Counted from the stretch's first letter, positions 8,186 through 18,382 are shown. The stretch: 64,000 bases of DNA from CAVOXO01 sp963700425 (GCA_963700425.1 CAVOXO010000003.1:558001-622000), one strand, 5' to 3'. Program-made: numbers and translations. The notes: generated from the sequence alone by a model not told the origin.

Positions 8186-9160
8186 CTCCGGCGGCAACCG
8201 CGGGTCCGTCTGACGTGGGCCGGTTGTTGGAGGCGGCCCGCGCCGGGCGACGCAGCGCGTTGGCCCGCCTGCTGACGATGGTGGAGCGGGGAGGCGCCGG
8301 TGCCCGCGGTCGTGTCCGAGATCGCCTATCCCGCCGCAGGACACACCCACACCGTCGGCATCACCGGCGCTCCCGGCGCGGGCAAGTCGACCCTGACCGC
8401 CGCGCTCTGCGGGGAACTGCGGGCGTCCGACCGCCGGGTGGGAGTCGTCGCGATCGATCCCTCCTCCCCCTTCACGGGAGGAGCGATTCTCGGCGACCGG
8501 GTCCGCATGGCCGACCATTCCGAGGACCCCGGGATCTTCATCCGATCGATGGCCACGAGAGGCCACCTCGGAGGCCTCGCCGTCGCCACGCCGGGAGCGA
8601 TCGCGGTCCTCGATGCGTCGGGGTTCGACATGGTGATCGTCGAGACCGTCGGCGTGGGCCAGGTCGAGGTCGAGATCGTCGGGCTCGCCGACACCTGCGT
8701 GGTCGTGGTCAACCCCGGATGGGGCGACGCCATCCAGGCCAACAAGGCGGGGCTCATGGAGATCGCCGACATCTTCGTCGTCAACAAGGCCGATCGTGTC
8801 GGCGCGGCCGACACCCGTGCCGACCTCGAGTCGATGCTGTCGCTGCGGCCCGCATCGGGGTGGACCCCGCCGGTGATCACGACGTCCGCCACCGACGGGG
8901 CCGGGCTCGTCGATCTGGCCACCGCCATCGATGGACATCGTTCCCACTTGTCCGAGACCGCAGAGGGGGCCCGGCGGGAGACCCGCCGACTTCGCCATGA
9001 GCTCGCCGGGGTGATCGCTGCCGAACTCGCGTCCCGGGCTGCCGCCCTGGCCGAAGGCGAGCAGTTCGACCGGTCCGTCGATGCCCTTCGGGAGCGGTCG
9101 ATCGATCCGTGGACCGCCGCGGCACGGCTCGTCGAGAGCGCGGAGCGCTCCGGGACCTAG
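8182..9160 (+). CDS. meaB: MeaB/ArgK-type GTPase, methylmalonyl-CoA mutase chaperone (frameshifted)
   Basis: G3E-type GTPase that protects and reloads the cobalamin cofactor of acyl-CoA mutases. About 325 residues after skipping one extra base near 8290-8302. The N-terminal helix (LLEAARAGRRSALARLLTMV) is in one frame. The G domain is in the next: P-loop GAPGAGKST, DPSSPFTGGAILGDRVRM, the Walker B region VETVGVGQVEVEI, and the NKAD specificity motif. GTG at 8182 overlaps the stop of the NifU-like gene. No mutase subunit is present in the window, so the partner must lie elsewhere. Confidence 0.88.
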
Positions 9161-9202
9161 GCTGACCGGCCGTCACGCCGTCTCAGCCACGGGAGTTCAC
9201 CA

Positions 9203-10018
9203 ATGGGACACCACCTCGACCTCGTCACCGACGACATCGGGATCTCGACGATCACGCTTCACCACGGCAAGGTCAATGCGCTGAGCATCGAGGTGCTCGG
9301 CGAGCTCAGGGACGCCGCGGAGAGGGTGGCATCGGGCGAGGAACGATCCCGATGCGTGGTGATCAGCGGCGGCGCGAAGCTGTTCGCGGCCGGAGCCGAC
9401 ATCAGCCAGTTCGTCACGGACGCCGGTCCGTCCTCGTCGACCGTCGCTCCACCCGAGAGGGTCGCCGAGATCGGACGGGCCTTCCTCTCCGCTCTCGGCG
9501 CGGTCGAGGCCATTCCGGTTCCCACCATCGCTTCGGTCTCGGGCGTCGCGTTGGGAGGGGGTTGCGAGCTCGCCCTGGCGTGCGACATCAGAATCGCCTC
9601 CTCTGCCGCCAGATTCGGCCAACCCGAGATACTGCTCGGCATCATCCCGGGCGGGGGAGGGACCCAACGCCTGGCGAGACTGGTGGGCCCGGCGGTCGCC
9701 AAGGAGATGATCTTCAGCGGCCGAGCCGTCGACGCCGCCGAAGCACTCCGGATCGGTCTCGTGAACGTCGTGGTCGAACCCGATTCCCTCGATGACCGGG
9801 TCGCGGAGATGGCGGCCACGTTCGCCGCCGGCCCTCCGGGCGCCCTGCGTCACGCGAAGTCGGTCATCGACCGCGGACTCGACACCGATCTGGCGCGAGG
9901 CCTGGCGCTGGAGGCCGATGCCTTCGTCGAGGTCTTCTCGACCCCCGACGCCGCGATCGGGGTCTCGTCGTTCCTCGAACACGGCCCGGGGCGCGCGGAT
10001 TTCACCGGCATCGGGTGA
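9203..10018 (+). CDS. Enoyl-CoA hydratase/isomerase family protein
   Basis: Crotonase-fold enzyme acting on acyl-CoA thioesters. 271 residues, normal length. Oxyanion-hole segments are visible: LFAAGADISQF and SGVALGGGCELALACDIRI, the latter providing the GGGCE glycines. The Glu in RFGQPEILLGIIPGGGGTQR occupies the usual catalytic region. Reaction and substrate within the crotonase superfamily cannot be told from sequence. ATG at 9203 follows the MeaB-type gene after 42 bases. A beta-oxidation or branched-chain catabolic role is likely but unproven. Confidence 0.9.
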   Translation: MGHHLDLVTDDIGISTITLHHGKVNALSIEVLGELRDAAERVASGEERSRCVVISGGAKLFAAGADISQFVTDAGPSSSTVAPPERVAEIGRAFLSALGAVEAIPVPTIASVSGVALGGGCELALACDIRIASSAARFGQPEILLGIIPGGGGTQRLARLVGPAVAKEMIFSGRAVDAAEALRIGLVNVVVEPDSLDDRVAEMAATFAAGPPGALRHAKSVIDRGLDTDLARGLALEADAFVEVFSTPDAAIGVSSFLEHGPGRADFTGIG

Positions 10019-10056
10019 CGGTGGGGCGACCTCTCCGACCCGCCATACTTGACCAG

Positions 10057-11568
10057 ATGTCACGCCGGTCGTTCCGACTCCCTCGCGCCCGCTCGGCGAT
10101 GGCCGCCGTCGCGGTGTCGGCCATGGTCGCGGCCGCCACCCTGTCGGGGGCGGGCACGGCGGGTACCCAGACGGCCCCGACCGTGGCGGTGCCGACAACG
10201 ACACCGACGACCGCGGGAGGCGCGGGGCGGATCGCCTACGTCACCCCCGGTGGCGACGTGGTCGTGGCCAACGGGGACGGCACGGGTGCGCTCACCGTCG
10301 GAAGCGACGCTGCGGTCAACCGGTGGGGCCTCGCCCCCCTGGCGTGGAGACAGCCGGCCGCCGACGCCATCACCTACGTGCGCAAGGACGGCGCGCTCGT
10401 CGTGGCTCCCGTCACCGGTGAGGAACCCCAGATCGTGGCGACCGACGCGGTCGTTCCGGCCGACGCCGACGAGGACATCATCTCGTGGCAGCTCTCGGGC
10501 GCGTTCCTGGCCTACGTCGCCCAACCTGCCCCCGGCGTCATCGAATCGCGGGTCATCGACTTCTCGCGTGCCGACGAGGACTCTCCGCCCGAAGTCCGCA
10601 TCCTCGGAAACCCCGACGGCCGGGACGTCCTGGCGCAGGGCTTCTCGCCGGTCGACCCCGTTCTGTGGCAGCGGACCGCCGATCCCGAGACCGGACGCGA
10701 GTTCACGCTGGCCATCGTGGAGCCTTTCGAGGGAAAGCTGCTGCCCACGCCGCTCACGGTCTTCGACCCGACCATGTCTCCCGACGGTCGCTACCTCTAT
10801 GCGGTCCTGAAGGGAACGGGCGACATCGAACAGATCGTGCGCATCTCGATCTCGGGGTTGGAGGTGGACGTTCTCGTCGACCTTCCCCGGATCTGCCGTC
10901 CCTCGGTCTCGCCGGCCGCCGACAAGGTCGTCTTCGGTGCCGGGGAGAACTGTGAACAGGTGTGGATCATGGACGCGAACGGGGCAGACCCCCGTCCATT
11001 GACGGAACGGGTGAGCGGGACCGCCACCTTCGCGGTGGGCTCGTTCTCGTGGAGCCTCGACGGACGGACCATCAGTCACGCGTCGTGCAAGGTGATCGGC
11101 GACGAGCCCTACTGCACCGGCGGCTATCTCGACATCTCCTCCGATGGGCTCAGCGTGCGACCACGGGCCGAGGCCGGCGCCGTGCGTCGTGAGAGCCGGG
11201 CGCTGCTGAGGCCGGTGAAGGTGACGGTGCGCGTCGACGGCGGGATCGACTACGAAGGGGAGATGTCCATCGGCACCGAGTCCTTCGGTGACCTCAGTGA
11301 GGTCGCCCGCGGTCAGGAGGTGACCGCGACGGGTTTCGACGACGAGGACGCCACCCGGAGCGTGACCGTCGAGATGTACCACCCCTCGAACGAGGTGTGG
11401 CTGACCGGACGCCTCCGTATCCAGGACGGCGACGTCGACGAGACGATGGTCTTCTACGGACGCGCCCTTCCGGCGAGCTACGGATTCGCGAAGGTTCGAG
11501 GTGTGTGGACCCAGACATCGACTCTGCCCATGCGGTCGGGCCAGGTCGTCATCACCTTCGAGCGCTGA
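10057..11568 (+). CDS. Secreted protein with TolB/WD40-like beta-propeller repeats
   Basis: 503 residues. N-terminal signal peptide (basic RRSFRLPRARS, hydrophobic Ala-rich core), then a Thr/Pro-rich linker. A series of blades resembles the PD40/TolB family: GRIAYVTPGGDVVVANGDGT, FDPTMSPDGRYLYAVLK, PSVSPAADKVVFGAGE and FSWSLDGRTISHAS. The last ~130 residues form a separate beta-rich region. No catalytic motif seen; a binding or scaffold role outside the membrane is plausible. ATG at 10057 with CATACT 7 bases upstream fits a leaderless start. The 3' end comes within 4 bases of the convergent oxidoreductase gene. Confidence 0.78.
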   Translation: MSRRSFRLPRARSAMAAVAVSAMVAAATLSGAGTAGTQTAPTVAVPTTTPTTAGGAGRIAYVTPGGDVVVANGDGTGALTVGSDAAVNRWGLAPLAWRQPAADAITYVRKDGALVVAPVTGEEPQIVATDAVVPADADEDIISWQLSGAFLAYVAQPAPGVIESRVIDFSRADEDSPPEVRILGNPDGRDVLAQGFSPVDPVLWQRTADPETGREFTLAIVEPFEGKLLPTPLTVFDPTMSPDGRYLYAVLKGTGDIEQIVRISISGLEVDVLVDLPRICRPSVSPAADKVVFGAGENCEQVWIMDANGADPRPLTERVSGTATFAVGSFSWSLDGRTISHASCKVIGDEPYCTGGYLDISSDGLSVRPRAEAGAVRRESRALLRPVKVTVRVDGGIDYEGEMSIGTESFGDLSEVARGQEVTATGFDDEDATRSVTVEMYHPSNEVWLTGRLRIQDGDVDETMVFYGRALPASYGFAKVRGVWTQTSTLPMRSGQVVITFER

Positions 11569-11572
11569 GGCG

Positions 11573-12616
11573 TCAGACCGCCGCGGTGTAACCGCCGACC
11601 GTCGCCACGGTCAGCACGCCCGGATCGGCCTCGCAGACCGTCGGGATCGCATTGATGGCGGCCATGGCCGTCGCCAGACAGCCGGCGGTGTTGTGGTCGC
11701 CACGTGACGACGTCAAGGTCAGTTCGACCTTGGCCGACGGCTCGGCGTCGATGAGGATCCGGTAGCCCTGGCCCGTCGGCCAGTCGGGAGCGTCCGAGTC
11801 CCGGGTGCGCGTGACGTGTTCGACGATGACCCGAGGCACGCCGTCGACCACGCCGCATATCTCGAAGCGGATTCCCGAGATCCCGCCCGTCTCGATGGTG
11901 CCCGAAGCGATCGCGATCGGTTCGGGGGCATGGATCAGCTCGTAGCTCTCGGTCACGTCGTCGAGCCGGAGACCCATTGACGTCGCCACCAACTCCACCA
12001 CCGGACCCCAGGCGAGCCGAAGCGACCCGGGCGACAACAGAAGCGACTGCGACGGATCGGTCTTCCCGAAGCCCATGATCTCGAACATGGTGAACGCCTG
12101 GTCCCATGTCGCGTAGTTCACGATCTCCATCATCCTGACGGTTCGGACCTCCTCGCAGAGCGAAAGGGTGTGAAGCGCCAGGGCGGCGTTGCCGAACCCG
12201 GGGTCGATTCCGGTGGTCAGGAACGTCGATCCTCCCTCGCGACAGGCTTCGTCGAGTCGCTCGGCCACGCCAGGACCCGCCGCCGGAGGGAAGAGGAGGG
12301 GAACGAACGACGTGTTGACCACGTTGATGCCGGCCGCGAGGAACGAGCACAGGTCGTCGATCACGCCATCGGGGCGGATGTCGGAGCTCGCCATGTAGGA
12401 GATGGCGTCAGGCTGCAGGTCCATCAGTTCGTCGCGATCGCCCGTGGCGACCACTCCGAGCGGAGCGGCCCCGCAGATCTCACCGGCATCACGTCCGATC
12501 TTGTCGGGAGAGTGGACCCACAGGCCCACCAGCTCCAGATCGCGATGACGGGCGATGGCCGGTGCCGCGTGGATCCCCACGGTTCCCGTGGCCCACTGAA
12601 CGACTCGATACGTCAC
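11573..12616 (-). CDS. NAD(P)-binding dihydrodipicolinate-reductase-like oxidoreductase
   Basis: 347 residues. The N-terminal Rossmann motif (VVQWATGTVGIHAAPAIARH) and the following strand ELVGLWVHSPDKIGRD match the actinobacterial proteins named dihydrodipicolinate reductase that are longer than DapB and resemble 2,4-diaminopentanoate dehydrogenase. A real DapB role is doubtful at this length. GTG start at 12616 is supported by a strong Shine-Dalgarno sequence, GGAGGT, five bases upstream on the minus strand. A TAGGCT box (plus strand 12646-12651) could be the -10 element. The substrate is unknown. Confidence 0.8.
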   Translation of the reverse strand: MTYRVVQWATGTVGIHAAPAIARHRDLELVGLWVHSPDKIGRDAGEICGAAPLGVVATGDRDELMDLQPDAISYMASSDIRPDGVIDDLCSFLAAGINVVNTSFVPLLFPPAAGPGVAERLDEACREGGSTFLTTGIDPGFGNAALALHTLSLCEEVRTVRMMEIVNYATWDQAFTMFEIMGFGKTDPSQSLLLSPGSLRLAWGPVVELVATSMGLRLDDVTESYELIHAPEPIAIASGTIETGGISGIRFEICGVVDGVPRVIVEHVTRTRDSDAPDWPTGQGYRILIDAEPSAKVELTLTSSRGDHNTAGCLATAMAAINAIPTVCEADPGVLTVATVGGYTAAV

Positions 12617-12749
12617 TCTTCACCTCCGTGTCCGGTCGGGTGGCCGAGCCTAGGCCACTCTGTTCACGGCGGTCCCTGCCGCGGCATGGCGGCGCCGCTA
12701 CATTCGGCGACGACCCCCTACCGGCCCGAACGAGCAGGCGGGAAGTGAA

Positions 12750-14105
12750 GTGATGGGTATCGATCCCGGCGCCGTGGTGTCCGATCTGAGCGGTTCTCTC
12801 GCACGGTGGATCGACGCGCACCGTCGCGACGAATCGAACGACGATGAGAACGACGCCGCGGTCGACGCCGTGGCGATCACGGCGGTGGCGGTGCTCGACA
12901 GGGCCGAGCCGGCCCTCGTCTCCTGCCGAGTCGCCATCTCCCGGCCCCGCGGTGACGAGCTCCACCACGCCGTCCTGGCGGTCGGGCCGATGGCGCCGGC
13001 CGTCGTCGACGTCGCCGATGTGGTGGGAGTGCTGGGGGCGTCGGGTGGCGAGGCCGTCGTGTGGGACGCGATGGCCGATCCGGCCTCGATCGTCCGATTG
13101 GTGGCTCACATCGCCCCTGGGCTGGGCGGCCGGACGGCCCGGAGGCTCCGTCGGTCGCGAGGACACACATCGGTCGTGGTCGATGAGACGTGGGAGGCGT
13201 GCTTCTTCCACCGGGTCGTGGCAGGACGTCACCCCGAGATCGCCTTCGCCACGGCGATCGGCGGGCGGGCACCCGTCGATGGACCCGTCACGGTGTGGAC
13301 CGAACGGGGTTGCGACCTGGCGGTGGTGCGCTCCGGTTCCGTCGGAGCGCGGAGCGCCGGGGACATGTGCCGGTCATCGCTGCGAGGGCTCGTCGCCGAG
13401 CCGCATCGCCTTCAGCAGGCGATCCATGACGTGGTCGAGGACATGCGTGCGGTCGGCGGAGCGCTCGGCGACCTCCATGTCACATCCGCCGCCGAATGCG
13501 GTGCCGAGCCGCTGAGCGGTCCGGGTCTCGCCGACGCGCTCACGAGCGGTCTCGATGATCGCCTGCGCCCCGGAGTCACCCGTGACCGCGTCGCCGGGGC
13601 CTACGCTCGCATCGCCGATGCGCGGGATCTGGGTTCGGCCATCGCCGTTCACGGCCGTCCCCATCTCGATGCGCTGAGAGACGGACCGGGCGGCTGGAGC
13701 TTCGCTTCGCTGGGCCGCTGCGACCTCGACGGCGAACCATCTCGCCGCTCGCCCCTCGCCGACGTGGCTGTCATGGTCGGAGACATCGCCGAACGGGCGG
13801 CTGCCGCCAGGACCGGTGACGAGGACGTCGACGTGGTCGTCACCGCCTGGGAAGAGGCGCTCGCGGACGCCCTGGTGGCGGGCTACACCGCCACCGGCGG
13901 GATCGGGGCGCTCCTTCCGCCCGACGGACCGGCCTGCGACGCGTTGATGCGGGTGTTCGAACTCGATGCCCGGGTCCACGGAGTCCGTGACACCGTCGCA
14001 TCGGTGGACCTGAGACGCCTCGAGCCGTCGGCGATCGATCGCCTGGTGCCGTCGGTCGGCGATGAGGTCGGTGACCGAGATCCGGGTCTGGCCCGTCTTC
14101 GCTAG
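12750..14105 (+). CDS. Maltokinase-like protein with a degenerate catalytic loop
   Basis: 451 residues. It aligns by pattern with actinobacterial maltokinase (Mak/Pep2). Region ~135-170 resembles the lobe carrying the FRR.EPG.NP motif (CFFHRVVAGRHPEIAFATAI). Region ~305-350 parallels the catalytic and metal loops as VHGRPHLDAL, then RCDLDGEPSRRSPLADVAVM. In active maltokinases the first loop reads HGDYHLGQ; here the catalytic Asp is Arg and the Asn/Gln is absent, so kinase activity is doubtful. GTG at 12750 with an in-frame ATG at 12753; GGAAG upstream may be the ribosome-binding site. Possibly a non-catalytic paralogue. Confidence 0.6.
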   Translation: MMGIDPGAVVSDLSGSLARWIDAHRRDESNDDENDAAVDAVAITAVAVLDRAEPALVSCRVAISRPRGDELHHAVLAVGPMAPAVVDVADVVGVLGASGGEAVVWDAMADPASIVRLVAHIAPGLGGRTARRLRRSRGHTSVVVDETWEACFFHRVVAGRHPEIAFATAIGGRAPVDGPVTVWTERGCDLAVVRSGSVGARSAGDMCRSSLRGLVAEPHRLQQAIHDVVEDMRAVGGALGDLHVTSAAECGAEPLSGPGLADALTSGLDDRLRPGVTRDRVAGAYARIADARDLGSAIAVHGRPHLDALRDGPGGWSFASLGRCDLDGEPSRRSPLADVAVMVGDIAERAAAARTGDEDVDVVVTAWEEALADALVAGYTATGGIGALLPPDGPACDALMRVFELDARVHGVRDTVASVDLRRLEPSAIDRLVPSVGDEVGDRDPGLARLR

Positions 14106-14116
14106 TTTGTCGGTCG

Positions 14117-15007
14117 ATGACTGCGCCCGATCCACGCCGTGTCGCCTCCGATCAGCGCTGCTATCGGCACTCCGATCGCAGGGCCGGAGTCACATGTCAG
14201 CGGTGTGATCGGCCGATCTGCCCGTCCTGCATGATCCCCGCCGCGGTTGGCTTCCAGTGCCCCGAGTGCTCGTCCTCGGGCCGAGCGAACCAACGGCTGG
14301 TGGCGGCGTCGTTGGGCCGTGTCGACCCGGTGGTGACCTATGGGATCATCGCCCTGAATGCCGCGGTCTTCGTCGCGCTGTTGATGTCGGCGTCGTTCTC
14401 GGATCGGTTCGATCTGTTCGCCGGCCTGTTCAGGTCGGGCGCCGTGGGTGGAATCGCGTCGGGGGAGTGGTGGCGCGTCGTCACGAGCGGCTTCCTCCAT
14501 GCCGGGATCATGCACATCGGCTTCAACATGTACGCCCTGTACATCATGGGCGGTGCGATGGAGCGAACGGTCGGCTGGCCCCGTTTCCTGACGATCTACG
14601 CCGTGTCGCTCATCGGGGGTTCGGCGGGAGCCCTGTTGTCCACCAGCCCGTTCGTGGCGACGGTCGGGGCGTCGGGAGCGATCTTCGGTCTCTTCGGCGC
14701 CTTCGTGTTCCTCCAGATGAGTCGGGGTCAGAACCCCTGGCAGGGTGGAATCGCGACCATCATCCTCATCAACCTCGCCATCACCTTCTTGATCCCGGGT
14801 ATCTCCAAGGGCGGCCACATCGGAGGACTGATCGCCGGGACGGTGTGCGGGTACATCCTTCTCGGAAGGACGCGGGAGGAGGGGCGGCAGCGGGCCGCCC
14901 AGAGCAGGGTGCTGATCCCTGTGTGTCTCGCGTTGGGGCTCGGGTTGTTCGCGCTGGCGGTCTGGGCCGCCGATTATGCGACGGCCAACCTGGAGGCCCT
15001 CATCTGA
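14117..15007 (+). CDS. Rhomboid-family intramembrane serine protease with N-terminal zinc-binding region
   Basis: 296 residues. Residues ~14-50 carry Cys/His pairs (CYRHSDRRAGVTCQRC, CPSCMIP, CPECSSS) of a B-box/zinc-ribbon type. A six- to seven-helix rhomboid core follows: WWRVVTSGFLHAGIMHIGFN, the active-site Ser in VGASGAIFGLFGA, and the catalytic His in KGGHIGGLIAG. It cleaves membrane-spanning substrates, none of which can be identified here. ATG at 14117 with TAGTTT 8 bases upstream suggests leaderless expression. The 3' end overlaps the convergent SRPBCC gene by 8 bases. Confidence 0.92.
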   Translation: MTAPDPRRVASDQRCYRHSDRRAGVTCQRCDRPICPSCMIPAAVGFQCPECSSSGRANQRLVAASLGRVDPVVTYGIIALNAAVFVALLMSASFSDRFDLFAGLFRSGAVGGIASGEWWRVVTSGFLHAGIMHIGFNMYALYIMGGAMERTVGWPRFLTIYAVSLIGGSAGALLSTSPFVATVGASGAIFGLFGAFVFLQMSRGQNPWQGGIATIILINLAITFLIPGISKGGHIGGLIAGTVCGYILLGRTREEGRQRAAQSRVLIPVCLALGLGLFALAVWAADYATANLEALI

Positions 15008-15434
15008 ACCGGCGTGCCAGCGCCTTCATCGAGGAGCGCCACACCGTCCACAGCACCGGTGTCGCCAGCCATGCCCCGATGGGGCCGCCCATGAACCAGG
15101 GAAAGCGCAACCGTTCGCTCCAGATGACCCGGGTCCGGCCGCGCCTCGCCCGCCGCAGTGAGATCACCCCGTCTCCCGTGACCAGCCCGACGTGACGCAC
15201 CCCGATGGCGGATCCCTCGTCCCAGCGGGTGATCTCCATCCGGTCGGTCAGTCGGAACGGTCCCACCTGTGTCTCACAGTCGAAGGCGGTGCCGACCCCC
15301 GACGTCGTCGCCGAGACGAACGTGATGGATCGCGCGTCGCGCATCCATTCGACGTGGCTCGACAGGTCGCTGAGGTCCGACCACACCTCCGACCGATCTG
15401 CGGGCACGACGGTGGAGACTCTCAATCTGGACAC
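15000..15434 (-). CDS. SRPBCC (polyketide cyclase/START-like) family protein
   Basis: 144 residues, the usual size for a single SRPBCC hydrophobic-pocket domain. The family pattern is visible: RVSTVVPADRSEVWSDLSDL at the N-terminus, WMRDARSITFVSATTSGVGT in the middle, and a final long helix (WLATPVLWTVWRSSMKALAR). These proteins bind hydrophobic ligands; no specific ligand or reaction can be assigned. GTG start at 15434. It stands alone between the rhomboid gene, which it overlaps at the 3' end, and the divergent membrane-protein operon. Confidence 0.8.
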   Translation of the reverse strand: MSRLRVSTVVPADRSEVWSDLSDLSSHVEWMRDARSITFVSATTSGVGTAFDCETQVGPFRLTDRMEITRWDEGSAIGVRHVGLVTGDGVISLRRARRGRTRVIWSERLRFPWFMGGPIGAWLATPVLWTVWRSSMKALARRFR

Positions 15435-15542
15435 ACGCCGGTCAACCGGCGGCGCACGTCGCGGATTCCCCCGGTCGGGGCATTGCCGTCCCAGGGCGTT
15501 CTCAACCGGGCAGAATGGCCCGACATCGCCGTGAGGGAGTCA

Positions 15543-16550
15543 GTGGACCCAGTCTCTTCGCAGTACGGGAACCGACCGGCGTCGCCGTGGACCGCACCCG
15601 ACACCCCTTCGGGGGACATCGATTCGTCGACGGCCAGGCCGTCGGCCCCCGAGTTCGACCCGGCGACGCTGTCGCGAGCGCCCGGTCCGTTGCGGGGCTC
15701 TCCGGTGTCGCGCCTCGCCCCGAGGTCGGTCAGCCAACTGCTCGACGCGGGCTTCGACATCGTGCGATTCCGTTTCGCCCACGTGGCGACGCTGGCGGCG
15801 GTGATCCTGCTTCCGTTCGTGGCGATTCCGGCGATCGCCTCCTACCTCGTGGACGGCTCGGTCGGTGGGTTCGGAGGGATCGGCACGGCGCTCGGAGACT
15901 CGTCGAGCTCGGCTCCGGACACGTCGGGGGCGTTGGCCTCCTCGGGTGCCGTTGTCGCTTCGTTCGTGGGGCCACTCCTGACGATGGCAGCCGAGATGAT
16001 GATGGGAGTGGCCATCGCTCACCTGGTGGGCTCGTGGCTCGTCGGTGCCGACCCCACGCCCCGCGATGTTCTCGGAGTCGTGCGGTCTCGCCTGGGAGTG
16101 GCCTCGGGAGCCTTCGTCCTGGCCCTGCTGGCGAAGCTGGCCGGGCTGATGGTCTGCGGAATCGGGCTGCTGTACGTCGTGCCGTTGTTGTCGCTCCTTG
16201 CTCCCGTCGTCGCCGTCGAAGGGTCGGGAACGTCGGCTTCGCTGTCCCGCGCGCTGCAACTGGGCCGACGGAGGTGGGGTGCGCTGGCCGGAATCACCGT
16301 GGGGTGGGTCGTCATCTGGGCGTGCATCACGGTGGCCGAGCAGATCGCCGTCGCCGTGGTGCAGTCCTTCCTGCCGGGCGGACGGTTGGTCACGGTGGGC
16401 GAGCTCGCCCTCTCGGTGCTCACCATGACGTTCCTCCGGCTGATCTCGGTGGCCGTGAGCGTCGCCGCCTATGTCGATGCCCGTGTTCGGACCGAAGGGT
16501 TCGACCTGGCGTTGTCGATGCCCCGAGTTTTCGCCGACGAGGCGGTCTGA
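15543..16550 (+). CDS. Integral membrane protein, first gene of the moxR2-type locus
   Basis: 335 residues: a ~60-residue Pro/Ser-rich cytoplasmic start, then about six membrane segments (e.g. VATLAAVILLPFVAIPAIAS, VTVGELALSVLTMTFLRLIS). The final loop VAAYVDARVRTEGFDLALSM resembles membrane proteins annotated as glycerophosphoryl diester phosphodiesterase membrane-domain-like. There is no catalytic domain. Starting gene of a run that continues with DUF4129, DUF4350, MoxR, DUF58, SpoIIM-like and RDD genes; the same set surrounds moxR2 in mycobacteria. GTG at 15543 chosen; GTG at 15531 is also possible. Confidence 0.75.
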   Translation: MDPVSSQYGNRPASPWTAPDTPSGDIDSSTARPSAPEFDPATLSRAPGPLRGSPVSRLAPRSVSQLLDAGFDIVRFRFAHVATLAAVILLPFVAIPAIASYLVDGSVGGFGGIGTALGDSSSSAPDTSGALASSGAVVASFVGPLLTMAAEMMMGVAIAHLVGSWLVGADPTPRDVLGVVRSRLGVASGAFVLALLAKLAGLMVCGIGLLYVVPLLSLLAPVVAVEGSGTSASLSRALQLGRRRWGALAGITVGWVVIWACITVAEQIAVAVVQSFLPGGRLVTVGELALSVLTMTFLRLISVAVSVAAYVDARVRTEGFDLALSMPRVFADEAV

Positions 16551-16554
16551 GGCC

Positions 16555-17239
16555 GTGTCCGTCCTCGCCGAGCCGCCTCCCCAGGAGGTGCGCGACGCCG
16601 CTCGTGGCATCTTCGAGCGGGACGAGTTCCAACGCTCGGTCCCTCCGTTGGAGCGGTTCTTCCGGTGGCTGTCGGACCGGATCGCAGAATTCCTCGATCG
16701 CTTCACCCCCGACGCGCCGGTCGGTGGCGCTCCGGCGGGAGGTGGCCTCGCGGCAGGTGGTCGCGTTCGTCGTCATCGTCGTGCTCGCCATTGCTCTGAT
16801 CGTGTTGATCGTCCACCTGGTGCGACGGGCCCCGGCGCGCCGGCGCAAGGCCGGCGCGCCGCCCGACGAGGTGAGAATCGAGATCGATGAGGCCCGGACG
16901 GTCGACGAGTGGGACGCCGTGGCCGAACGGTGGGAGAACCAGGGGCTCTGGAAGGAGGCCCTGCGGGCCAGGTACCGCCAACTCGTGCGGCGGCTCATCG
17001 ACATCGACGCCCTGCCGACGGTACCCGGTCGCACCACCCGTGAACTCTGCGTGGACCTGATGGCCTCGAGGCCCGATGCCTCCGGCCCCTTCGAGGAGGC
17101 GACGCGTCTGTTCGAGCTGGCCTGGTATGCCGACGAGGCGACGGGCCCCGCGGACAACCAGCGCTTCCGCCACCTCTCCAGGAGCGTCGTGGAGATCTGT
17201 CGTTCGACCCGTCGGGAACTGGTGGGGGCCGAGACGTGA
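16555..17239 (+). CDS. DUF4129 membrane protein (frameshifted)
   Basis: About 227 residues if one extra base between roughly 16725 and 16765 is ignored. N-terminal part: PPQEVRDAARGIFERDEFQR and a helix ending in FLDRF. A single membrane segment follows in the next frame (VVAFVVIVVLAIALIVLIVH). The C-terminal DUF4129 domain has the expected features: WKEALRARYRQLVRRLIDID, PGRTTRELCVDL, and RLFELAWYADE. In the family, this domain accompanies MoxR/DUF58 systems thought to act at the cell envelope. Its stop overlaps the GTG of the next gene. Confidence 0.78.
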
Positions 17240-18382
17240 GCTCGCGACGGTCTCTCACATCCCCCCTGGTCTGGGTTCTCGCCGTGGCAGCGCTCCTGGT
17301 GGCGACGGTTCTCCTGGCCTCGGGTGACACTCCCTTCGCGCTCGACTCGACCGATGATCGGGGGTACCGGGGACTCGCACTGCTGTTGGCCGGGTTCGAT
17401 GCCGATGTCACCGACGCCGACCTCGACGACGTGGTGTCCGGCGCGACCCAGACCCCCGACGTGGTCTACGTCACATCGGGAGCCGGAGTGTCCCAGGATG
17501 TCGCGGATGCTCTCTGGGACGTCGCCGAGAACGGCGCCCGTGTCGTCGTCGGCGGCGGGCTGCCCGACTCCGGCGACAGACGCGGTCTCGAACCCGTCGA
17601 GGTCTCCCTCTTCGACGTGCCGTCGTCGACCTGGTGCACCATGGCCGACCTCGAGGGGATCTCGTCGATCGTCCCACCGTTCGACGCGGCCTACTTCGAC
17701 GTGGAGGCGACGGACGACAGCTGCCTCGGCGATGGGTCGCGGGCCCTGGTGGCCCGGGTGGCAACAGGCGAGGGCGAAGTGATCGGGCTGGGGAGCCCCG
17801 AGATGTTCACCAACATCGAGATGGGTGCCCCCGCCCCCGGAGAGGCCGTGTCGTTCATCCCCGACAACGCCGTCCTCGCCCAACGTCTGCTCGCACCCGA
17901 GGGGGTGAAGGAGGTGGCGGTCGTCCGGTCGGGCGCGGTCACCGGGAGCATCGTGTCGGGACAGAAGGGCCTCGGGGACTTCGTGTCGCCCGGGGTCAAG
18001 CTGGCTCTGGGCGAGCTCGTCGTGGTCGCGCTCCTCTACGTCTGGTTCCGGGCGCGACGTCACGGACGACCGGTGGTCGAGGCCCGGCCCGTCGAGGTGG
18101 CGAGCTCCGAGCTCGTCGATGCGGTCGGAAACCTGCTCGAACGCCAGGGCGATCCGGGCCGGGCCGCCGCCCGCATCCGTCATCGCACGTCGGTCGAGAT
18201 GCGCCGGAGGTTGGCATTGCCACCCGAGAGCTCGGTGGCGGTCGTCGCGACGCAGGTCGCCGCCCGCACCGGACGCGACCCTGGAGCGGTGAGGGCGGTC
18301 CTCGTCGATCGCGCCGTGGCCACGCCGTCAGACCTCGTCGATCTCGTCAACGAACTCGAAGCGATCCGCCAGGAGGCCCTCC

